Positions 1-4,393 of a stretch of DNA of 5,935 bases are shown piece after piece. Origin of the DNA: Methanosarcinaceae archaeon (GTDB lineage: Archaea; Halobacteriota; Methanosarcinia; Methanosarcinales; Methanosarcinaceae); assembly GCA_028690255.1 (NCBI GenBank), contig JAQVBP010000093.1:2903-8837 (forward strand), read 5' to 3'. The stretch's first letter is position 1. Every line of letters starts with the position of its first letter. A model generated the notes under the pieces. That model worked only from the letters and a program-made list of their open reading frames with translations, was not told where the DNA came from and ran no database searches. A program made the translations under genes and the position numbers.

Positions 1-48
1 CAGTAAAAAGAGAAATTAATAATACAGTAAAAAGAGAAATTAATAATT
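1..48. repeat. Tandem duplication of a 24-bp AT-rich unit
   Basis: Bases 1-24 and 25-48 are the same 24-bp unit, beginning CAGTAAAAAGAGAAATTAAT, and differ only at the last base (A against T). The window starts exactly at a unit boundary, so more copies may lie to the left. The unit is AT-rich and has no coding potential that I can see. It lies beyond the 3' end of the F390 synthetase-like gene. It could be a short minisatellite, a binding-site array or the edge of a longer repeat. Confidence 0.9.
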
Positions 49-50
49 TA

Positions 51-61
51 CACCTCAGGTG
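51..61. repeat. Short perfect palindrome CACCT-C-AGGTG
   Basis: CACCTCAGGTG has two perfect 5-bp arms around a single central C, directly after the tandem 24-bp units. The size suits a dimeric regulator site, but no promoter or gene start is visible beside it inside the window. Chance occurrence is quite possible. Confidence 0.3.
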
Positions 62-106
62 CGTAACTACTATTATTAACCAGCTTTCGCATCCTTTCAA
101 AGAAAC

Positions 107-134
107 TAAAAAATGACACATAAACGACTGTCAT
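107..134 (-). terminator. Hairpin plus T-run terminator candidate of the F390 synthetase-like gene
   Basis: Read on the minus strand, arms ATGACA (134-129) and TGTCAT (118-113) are separated by 10 bases and followed at once by a run of T. This is about 60 bases after the stop codon at 195. Archaeal transcription usually ends at poly-T tracts with or without a hairpin, so position and base content both fit. Confidence 0.45.
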
Positions 135-194
135 AAAACTTCATTCCTGCCTCCCAGACACATAAGGAAACTCCTGGTCATTTCGTCCCGGTCT

Positions 195-1562
195 TTATCT
201 GCGGTCAACAAGCCGCTTCGGCCTGCCCTTTACCTTATGGAGTTCAAGTCCCCGGGGGCCCGTGAAATTGAAGAGTATTTTGAAAATCCCTTCTTCGGAA
301 GCTCTGGAAAGCAGGGGCTTATAGCCCAGGAAAGAACGCAGAAAATTCTCTTTTATAAGCGTCCTGTCGCAGGCCTCCGGGTTTTCGCATTCCAGACTGA
401 GCCGGAGGGTGACTTCTCCCTCGTCCTCTCCTCCGTATACGAAGGCCTCATATTCCCCGGTAAGGTATTCCAGGTTTTCCCTCTGAAAAACTCCCCTTTC
501 GACATCTACCCTGTTAAAGGGAGTGCCTGCGGCCCAGACAGTTTCGGCCTCTCGCTGTGGGGTCATGATTTTCATATGCGTTCTTCCGCAGGGACAGGGT
601 TTCCGGGTAAGGACGACTGTGGTGTCTTCCGTGTCATAGTTAAGGAGGAGGGTTCCGGCCTTTTCCCCGACCGGCAGGAGCGTACTCAAAACAGTCCTTC
701 CGCATTCTCCGTCAGGCACGAAACTCTTAAGCCCGGGGTCGTAGACGTCCAGGTGCAGGAGATCTTCGGGCACATGCAGGCCGGAAAGTTCAGTGCACTC
801 CCCGCACATGGTTCCCTCCGTGCTCCCGTAGGTGTTGTAGACAGGGCAGCCCCAGATTTCGGAAAGGTAGCTTCTCGCCTCTTCGGCAAAGGCCTCGCCT
901 CCGACTACCAGTTTCGAAATCCCGCTTTCCTCAGGGTCGAGTCCCTCGGCCTTCATCCTCTTCGCAAGGTCCAGAAGTTTGAAAACACTTCCGACAATCC
1001 CCGTCGGGCTGTAGGCTTTTATAACCCTCAGGGGAAAGGTGCACTTTCCTTCGGGAATGACTGCCATCCCGAGCTTCCGGGCCGCAAGGGTCATGGTATT
1101 TGCACCCACGTTCATTCCGTAGGAGGCACAGACCACAACCCGGTCCCCCTGCCCGAAGCCCTGGGCCCTGAAGATCCGGGCGTACTTTTCCGCATAGCGT
1201 TCCCAGTCTTCCCAGGTCAGGAAAAAGCTTTTCGGATTCCCGCTTGTCCCGCTGGTCTCGTGGATGGTGTAGACCTCATCGAGTTCCACGCTCCTGAAAA
1301 GAAAATCTTCGGTTTCCGGGGGCTGGTTTTCCCGGATGGTCTGCCCTGAGATGATAGGAAGCTCCAGAAGGTCCTCGTGGGCCTTTATGTCCCCTGGCTT
1401 CACCCCTTGCCTCTCAAACCATTTCCTGTAAAAAAGAGAGTTTTCGGCCGCATATTTTACCGTGTAGCGGACACGTTCTTCCACAAGAGAATCAAGTTCC
1501 CCTCTGTCCATTGTCTCGATTTCAGGCCTGTAATAAGGCTGATTGATATTAAAACCCCCCAA
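195..1562 (-). CDS. Coenzyme F390 synthetase-like / phenylacetate-CoA ligase-family adenylate-forming enzyme
   Basis: A 455-residue soluble enzyme of the PaaK/FtsA branch of the ANL adenylating superfamily. Family members activate a substrate with ATP; F390 synthetases transfer AMP or GMP to the 8-hydroxyl of coenzyme F420. Visible motifs: the ATP-binding loop TSGTSGNPK (103-111), YGSTEGT (245-251), YDTED (309-313), a cysteine cluster C253/C256 with CPCGR (323-327), and a basic C-terminus KGRPKR. The N-terminal YYRPEIETM block (10-18) is the usual family beginning, and the length is normal. The start is uncertain. The TTG at 1562 gives the family N-terminus but has no well-placed ribosome site. 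A GTG at 1578 has AGAGG six bases before it yet is one frame off across a G6 run. Substrate is inferred: paralogues in this family are often annotated as F390 synthetase without biochemical proof. It appears to be a single-gene unit. Confidence 0.8.
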   Translation of the reverse strand: MGGFNINQPYYRPEIETMDRGELDSLVEERVRYTVKYAAENSLFYRKWFERQGVKPGDIKAHEDLLELPIISGQTIRENQPPETEDFLFRSVELDEVYTIHETSGTSGNPKSFFLTWEDWERYAEKYARIFRAQGFGQGDRVVVCASYGMNVGANTMTLAARKLGMAVIPEGKCTFPLRVIKAYSPTGIVGSVFKLLDLAKRMKAEGLDPEESGISKLVVGGEAFAEEARSYLSEIWGCPVYNTYGSTEGTMCGECTELSGLHVPEDLLHLDVYDPGLKSFVPDGECGRTVLSTLLPVGEKAGTLLLNYDTEDTTVVLTRKPCPCGRTHMKIMTPQREAETVWAAGTPFNRVDVERGVFQRENLEYLTGEYEAFVYGGEDEGEVTLRLSLECENPEACDRTLIKENFLRSFLGYKPLLSRASEEGIFKILFNFTGPRGLELHKVKGRPKRLVDRR

Positions 1563-1575
1563 ATGAGTTAGATAA

Positions 1576-1589
1576 CACTGAATTCCTCT
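1576..1589 (-). promoter_or_regulatory. Strong ribosome binding site and GTG codon, out of frame with the F390 synthetase-like gene
   Basis: On the minus strand AGAGG (1589-1585) stands six bases before GTG (1578-1576), an ideal archaeal/bacterial arrangement. Translation from this GTG gives M-L-S-N-S-F-G-G-F and then hits TAA at 1551-1549. Taking one G out of the G6 run (1560-1555) would join it to the main reading frame as MLSNSFGGFNINQPYY. So either the true frame contains five G, or this site is accidental and the gene starts at TTG 1562. Confidence 0.5.
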
Positions 1590-1608
1590 AAAGTCCTATA
1601 CGACTGAA

Positions 1609-1619
1609 AAATATATTAA
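1609..1619 (-). promoter_or_regulatory. TATA-like promoter of the F390 synthetase-like gene
   Basis: The minus strand reads TTAATATATTT, a good archaeal TATA box. A start about 25-28 bases downstream would fall near 1587, just before the candidate starts GTG 1578 and TTG 1562. That predicts a short leader or nearly leaderless mRNA. Confidence 0.45.
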
Positions 1620-1689
1620 TCCCCACAGCTTGGACTTCCTGAGAATCAAATCCGGAATGGTTTCTGAACCCGATTATATAAAGAACCGA

Positions 1690-1730
1690 CATCCTCACCG
1701 GCCGCAGGCCGGGCTTTTCGTGACTGAAAT
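1690..1730 (-). repeat. Dispersed GC-rich repeat, copy A (inverted relative to copy B)
   Basis: Read on the minus strand it begins TTTCAGTCACGAAAAGCCC and continues GGCCTGCGGCCGG-TGAGG. It contains a perfect hairpin CCGGCC-GCA-GGCCGG on the plus strand (1698-1712). The 13 bases GAAAAGCCCGGCC are identical to copy B at 1872-1884 on the opposite strand. No gene overlaps it. Confidence 0.7.
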
Positions 1731-1795
1731 GGAAAATAATTTAAAATCAACTACACAGGCCATCTTTTTTTGTATTGAATGCGCCAATGTCAAAA

Positions 1796-1809
1796 AATAT
1801 AAAATAGTG
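1796..1809. promoter_or_regulatory. AT-rich TATA-like box between the repeat copies
   Basis: AAATATAAAAT on the plus strand and ATTTTATATTT on the minus strand look like an archaeal TATA element usable either way. On the plus strand a transcript would run through repeat copy B. On the minus strand it would give the F390 synthetase-like gene a leader of about 200 bases. Neither is proven. Confidence 0.25.
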
Positions 1810-1861
1810 GTGCATTTTCGTTCGTTCGGACCCGCGGTTTTTAGCGTGCGTTTTAACTTCA

Positions 1862-1912
1862 TTTTCATCTTGAAAAGCCCGGCCTCCTGCGTCGGCCGTT
1901 GAGAGCGCCGGG
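1862..1912 (+). repeat. Dispersed GC-rich repeat, copy B
   Basis: TCTTGAAAAGCCC is followed by GGCCTCCTGCGTCGGCC and GTTGAG. Over 36 bases (1868-1903) it differs from copy C (3618-3653) at only three positions. It can form a hairpin CGGCC/GGCCG with a nine-base loop. With copy A it makes a long imperfect inverted repeat around an AT-rich core of about 130 bases. Confidence 0.8.
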
Positions 1913-1915
1913 AAC

Positions 1916-1934
1916 AAAAATCGATTCAAAAAAA
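1916..1934 (-). terminator. Poly-T terminator of the pyrimidine-dimer glycosylase-like gene
   Basis: On the minus strand a T7 tract (1934-1928) and a T5 tract (1920-1916) follow the stop codon by about 35 bases. Successive poly-T tracts are a usual archaeal termination signal. No hairpin is seen. Confidence 0.5.
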
Positions 1935-1968
1935 TCTAGCCATACTATCCGGATTCGGCAGCAGGTTC

Positions 1969-2322
1969 TCAAAACATTTCTTCTTCCAGTTCCCGGACCC
2001 GGCAATCGCATCCTCTTTCCTTCAGGGTCCGGACCTGGGCCTCATAAGGGTAGACAAACTCGTCCTGCACGGCTTTTCCTGTCGCAAGAGCGGGGTCAAG
2101 GGGGGAGTGGTGCTTATAGCCCCGTGCTGTCATTTCCTCCAGAAGGGCCTCGTGCCTCAGGAAAAGGGCCTTTAATTTCCCGACCCAGCGCAGGGTTTCG
2201 GGGTGGTGAGCATAGGCTTTTTTGTTGTTTGTTATGATCGACCAGAGGGCGTGCAGTTCCCTGTGTTCGCCCAGAAGGTGCTGTCTGCACAGTTTTTCAG
2301 GAGGGATGTCCCAGATTCTCAT
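1969..2322 (-). CDS. Pyrimidine-dimer DNA glycosylase / T4 endonuclease V-like protein
   Basis: A 117-residue protein. I place the start at ATG 2322, giving MRIWDIPPEK, because AAAGGAG (2338-2332) lies nine bases before it; an in-frame ATG at 2346 lacks such a site. T4 endonuclease V cuts the glycosidic bond at cyclobutane pyrimidine dimers and then nicks the strand. Matching blocks are CRQHLLGEHRELHALW (12-27) against QHLMAEYREL in the phage enzyme, so R2, H15, R21 and E22 correspond to phage R3, H16, R22 and the catalytic E23. The later helix LKALFLRHEALLEEMTARGY also aligns well. The phage nucleophile Thr2 has no counterpart, and phage R26 is Ala here. The tail carries C104 and C106 and is acidic at the end. 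It diverges from the membrane protein gene and shares UV repair with the photolyase downstream. Family membership is well supported; activity is inferred. Confidence 0.75.
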   Translation of the reverse strand: MRIWDIPPEKLCRQHLLGEHRELHALWSIITNNKKAYAHHPETLRWVGKLKALFLRHEALLEEMTARGYKHHSPLDPALATGKAVQDEFVYPYEAQVRTLKERGCDCRVRELEEEMF

Positions 2323-2330
2323 TTTTGCAG

Positions 2331-2338
2331 TCTCCTTT
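2331..2338 (-). promoter_or_regulatory. Ribosome binding site that fixes the glycosylase-like start
   Basis: Minus-strand AAAGGAGA, with GGAG nine bases from ATG 2322. It lies inside the extended open frame that starts at 2346, so it argues for the shorter protein. Confidence 0.7.
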
Positions 2339-2407
2339 AAATTCAAAGAACGGGGCAGAATGCCGAAAGTTTCCAGCCAGGAAAGATCTCAGATATTCTT
2401 TTTGTCC

Positions 2408-2443
2408 TGATATGTATTTACTTCCGGCCGGGAATATATTAAC
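2408..2443. promoter_or_regulatory. Divergent promoter region with TATA-like boxes and CCGGCCGG palindrome
   Basis: The 122 bases between the two divergent starts hold TATGTATTTA (2411-2420), the self-complementary AATATATT (2433-2440) and the palindrome CCGGCCGG (2424-2431) between them. The first box lies about 27 bases before ATG 2445, which would give a leaderless mRNA for the membrane protein. On the minus strand either box could serve the glycosylase-like gene with a leader of roughly 65-90 bases. The palindrome is placed where an operator controlling both genes could sit. Confidence 0.35.
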
Positions 2444-2444
2444 T

Positions 2445-3554
2445 ATGAAGGGGGGGACATGTCTTGAAAGAAGTTACTGCAAGCCCGATTTTTTGCGGCT
2501 CATCCTTATAATTCTCTTTTTCATCCTTCTTCCGGGGCTTTATCTTACAGCTTTCTCCGCGCTTGCCCACGTACCCGAATTTGAGGGAGAGGGTAAACGC
2601 CTTGCGGAAGCCATCCCGGTTGAAAACCCTGCAAAGTCAAGGGTTCTCTACGGCCAACTTGAAAGCGGAGGAACCGGGGAAATGGGCGAAGAGGTGGGGA
2701 ATATAAGGTACTACAGCTTTGAGATGGAAAAGGGCGAACGGATCCTGCTCAGTCTCATCGTCCCGGCCCCGGCCCCCGAAGGCTTCGTCCCGGCCCTGGG
2801 CCTGATGGGGCCGGGAATTACCCTTCCGGAAACTCGCCCCGAACTTCTGGAAATCCCGACCGGCTCCGGGGCAAAGGTCCTTTCCGGCCGATTGCCCGAA
2901 AAAGCTACATATGAAGGTTTTTCTCCGAGTGCGTTTTATACCCTCGCTTCCCTTGACCTTGAAGCCCCGGAAAGCGGGACCTATTACGCGGTGGTCCTGG
3001 GGGAGGCCCCTTCCACCGGAAAAGGGAATTACGGGCTTGTGCTTGGCTACCTTGAAAGCTTTTCCCTCTCCGAATGGCTGCTTGTGCCTGCCGCACAGAT
3101 CAGGATTTACCAGTGGGAAGGCCAGAGTTTGTTACAAATCTTCCTTCCGCTCGCCCTGACCCTGCTGATCGGAGGCCTGGGCCTGAGGTGGGGAAGAAAG
3201 AAAAAAAGCTCTAAACCGTCTTCCGGAACGGTCGGCCGGACGCTGGGCTCCCTTGCTGCCCTCTTTTTCCTGGGGACCGGGTTTTCCTTCCTTTTTCAGA
3301 TGCTGCTTTCCCTGAACCAGACCGCGTTTACCCCTGAGGTTTTTATCACCCTTTTCCTGTCCCTTTCTCACATGGGGATCGGGGCTCTGGCCCTTTTACC
3401 TGCTCTGAGGCCTGGAAAATGGAGGTGGGGTGCTATTTACTCCGGAATATACTTTATAGGCCTGGGGCTTGCAGGGCTCTTTCTCTGGGCAGGCCTGTAT
3501 ACAGGGCCTCTGCTTGCAGTTATTTCTGCCCTTATTCCCGAAAGAGCCCAATAA
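2445..3554 (+). CDS. Uncharacterised membrane protein with large extracellular domain and about five transmembrane segments
   Basis: 369 residues from ATG 2445; I do not recognise the family. Residues 17-40 form a hydrophobic anchor or uncleaved signal. Residues 42-227 form a Gly/Pro/Glu-rich outer domain with alternating strand-like stretches (IRYYSFEMEKGERILLSL, GTYYAVVLGE, NYGLVLGY), which hints at a beta-sandwich, possibly PPC-like. Further helices lie at about 229-249, 267-290, 298-321 and 329-362. The basic loops RKKKSSK (251-257) and RPGKWRW (322-328) fit the cytoplasmic side. The loop NQT (291-293) would be outside and is an N-glycosylation sequon. The start is uncertain: no ribosome site precedes ATG 2445, TTG 2493 directly before the anchor is an alternative, and the open frame extends upstream. 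It diverges from the glycosylase-like gene. An envelope or surface-sensing role is only a guess. Confidence 0.75.
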   Translation: MKGGTCLERSYCKPDFLRLILIILFFILLPGLYLTAFSALAHVPEFEGEGKRLAEAIPVENPAKSRVLYGQLESGGTGEMGEEVGNIRYYSFEMEKGERILLSLIVPAPAPEGFVPALGLMGPGITLPETRPELLEIPTGSGAKVLSGRLPEKATYEGFSPSAFYTLASLDLEAPESGTYYAVVLGEAPSTGKGNYGLVLGYLESFSLSEWLLVPAAQIRIYQWEGQSLLQIFLPLALTLLIGGLGLRWGRKKKSSKPSSGTVGRTLGSLAALFFLGTGFSFLFQMLLSLNQTAFTPEVFITLFLSLSHMGIGALALLPALRPGKWRWGAIYSGIYFIGLGLAGLFLWAGLYTGPLLAVISALIPERAQ

Positions 3555-3615
3555 TACTTGCACAGTTGAACAAAAAAACCAGTAGCATGAAATGTCAAAC
3601 GGTTTTAAGTAAAAT

Positions 3616-3662
3616 ATTCTTGAAATGCGAGGCCTCCTGCGTCGGCCGTTGAGGGTTCGGGT
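3616..3662 (+). repeat. Dispersed GC-rich repeat, copy C
   Basis: It shares GGCCTCCTGCGTCGGCC plus GTTGAG with copy B without a mismatch, and 33 of 36 bases over 3618-3653. It lies about 65 bases after the membrane protein stop, in the same orientation as that gene. The GGCC/GGCC pair can fold, so it may also help to end that transcript, although only a T4 run follows. Confidence 0.8.
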
Positions 3663-3914
3663 TTTCTGAATCACAACAACTGTTCCACCCTCGGCTAAAC
3701 AAAAAAACCGTGCCCACAAATCCAAGCCAGAGGCTCAAAGGGCGTTTCGCCATATTACTATATTACTTATGTTTCTCAAAATTCCGGGCCTTCAACGCCA
3801 TGGACCGATTTTGATCTGTCCACTTTTCCACTTCGGCAAGAGCCGCAATTTTGTGGCTCAAACCAGGTCTCCGGCAATTGTTCATTATTTCGAAAATGGG
3901 AAGCAGGGCTATCC

Positions 3915-3952
3915 CCTGTCGCGTAAGCGAGCGGCCTTTTCGTGATGAAACA
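3915..3952 (-). repeat. Divergent member of the dispersed repeat, copy D
   Basis: The minus strand reads TTTCATCACGAAAAGGCC, matching the head of copy A (TTTCAGTCACGAAAAGCCC) apart from one gap and one mismatch. The rest differs: it contains TCGC-TTAC-GCGA, a short hairpin that on the plus strand has a GTAA loop of the GNRA type. Its link to copies B and C is weaker and rests on the shared head. Confidence 0.45.
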
Positions 3953-3955
3953 CAT

Positions 3956-3979
3956 AAAAAACCTGACTTCACAGAAGTC
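3956..3979 (-). terminator. Hairpin plus T6 terminator of the DUF378 gene
   Basis: On the minus strand GACTTC-TGT-GAAGTC is a perfect six-base stem with a three-base loop, followed by AGG and six T. It begins about 45 bases after the stop codon at 4024. Shape and place are those of an intrinsic terminator. Confidence 0.6.
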
Positions 3980-4023
3980 CTGTCTTGAGTCCTGAACTTT
4001 CAATTTGTTTCTTTCAGAGCTGA

Positions 4024-4221
4024 TCACTTCTTAGTTGCAAAGTAGACCATGTAAAGCGCAGCGAGCCCCACAAGCGAATAAACAATCCTGGCCAATGCAC
4101 TCATTTCTCCAAAAATTGCCGCCACAAGGTCAAACCTGAAGAGACCCACGAGCCCCCAGTTAAGGCCGCCTACGATAACAAGCACAAGTGCAAGCCAGTC
4201 AAGAGAATTCTTTTCCACCAT
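4024..4221 (-). CDS. DUF378-family small two-helix membrane protein
   Basis: 65 residues. I start it at ATG 4221, because GGGAG (4234-4230) is eight bases upstream; the in-frame GTG at 4230 overlaps that site and is unlikely. Two hydrophobic helices are plain: about residues 7-30 (LDWLALVLVIVGGLNWGLVG) and 43-61. The block GGLNWGLVGLFRFDLVAAIFG is the hallmark of the DUF378 family (PF04070, YuzA-like), and LARIVYSLVGLAALY is the usual second helix. Family length is about 60-80 residues, so this is complete. The function of the family is unknown; it is a small integral membrane protein. It has its own TATA box and terminator, so it is probably monocistronic although it follows the photolyase on the same strand by 172 bases. 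Confidence 0.88.
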   Translation of the reverse strand: MVEKNSLDWLALVLVIVGGLNWGLVGLFRFDLVAAIFGEMSALARIVYSLVGLAALYMVYFATKK

Positions 4222-4273
4222 GATTGTCACTCCCTTTTATATCTGAATAATTAACCCCATAATACATATGGCA

Positions 4274-4285
4274 TATATTTATAAA
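4274..4285 (-). promoter_or_regulatory. TATA box of the DUF378 gene
   Basis: The minus strand reads TTTATAAATATA. A start about 27 bases downstream falls near 4252, leaving a leader of about 30 bases that includes the GGGAG site. A second AT-rich stretch (GCATATTTATAA at 4311-4322, plus-strand reading) resembles it and may be another box. ATATAAAA, about 20 bases before the ATG, is too close to serve. Confidence 0.5.
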
Positions 4286-4336
4286 AATGCATTTATTTAT
4301 ATGATCGTTAGCATATTTATAACTGACAGAAACATC

Positions 4337-4368
4337 AAAAACCCTCCAAAAAATTAAAAAAATAAAAA
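4337..4368 (-). terminator. Multiple poly-T terminator of the photolyase gene
   Basis: The minus strand carries T5, T7, T6 and T5 tracts within 32 bases, beginning about 25 bases after the stop codon. Such clustered T tracts without a hairpin are typical archaeal termination signals. Confidence 0.6.
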
Positions 4369-4393
4369 CCATCCTTAATTATTCTGTATTTTT

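Larger units (their letters stand above)
1563..1968. other. Gene-free interval with promoter, inverted repeat pair and AT-rich core
   Basis: About 400 bases without a convincing gene. It contains the promoter region of the F390 synthetase-like gene, two inverted copies of a GC-rich repeat (near 1690-1730 and 1862-1912), an AT-rich core between them, and the poly-T tracts that probably end the pyrimidine-dimer glycosylase-like transcript. Short open frames here have no family resemblance, and one ends inside the repeat. Confidence 0.7.
3555..4023. other. Gene-free interval with dispersed repeats and terminator
   Basis: About 470 bases without a gene I can support. It holds repeat copies C and D, two copies of AACAAAAAAACC (3569-3580 and 3698-3709, T7 tracts on the minus strand), a tandem ATATTACT pair (3752-3767) and the terminator after the DUF378 gene. 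Minus-strand open frames at 3763-3972 and 3776-4027 overlap one another, lack ribosome sites and run through repeat D, so I treat them as chance frames. Confidence 0.6.

Noticed and set aside
237..1349. Long plus-strand open frame (370 codons)
   Set aside because: It lies antisense to the F390 synthetase-like gene, whose frame carries clear family motifs. The antisense product has no recognisable domain and is a by-product of GC-rich codon use.
1630..1902. Plus-strand open frame of 90 codons ending ASCVGR
   Set aside because: It crosses repeat copies A and B, has no ribosome site, and its end is set by the repeat.
1690..1903. CRISPR array
   Set aside because: Only two repeat units, in opposite orientation, with unequal sequence; not an array.
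2323..2346. ATG 2346 as start of the glycosylase-like gene
   Set aside because: The extra eight residues are encoded by the ribosome binding site region, and family proteins begin at MRIW.
3419..3652. Plus-strand open frame of 77 codons, also ending ASCVGR
   Set aside because: It overlaps the membrane protein gene in another frame, and its tail comes from repeat copy C.
3680..3710. Second copy of AACAAAAAAACC as a mobile-element end
   Set aside because: Only 12 bases of low complexity are shared, with no inverted partner or duplication; more likely poly-A coincidence.
3763..3972. Minus-strand open frame of 69 codons (ends NFEKHK)
   Set aside because: No ribosome site; it overlaps another open frame and starts inside the terminator/repeat D region. 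Its last 45 residues look somewhat protein-like, so a degraded gene or repeat-encoded fragment cannot be excluded; a BLASTX hit to a conserved protein would change this.
4222..4230. GTG 4230 as start of the DUF378 gene
   Set aside because: It overlaps the GGGAG ribosome site, which is well spaced for ATG 4221.
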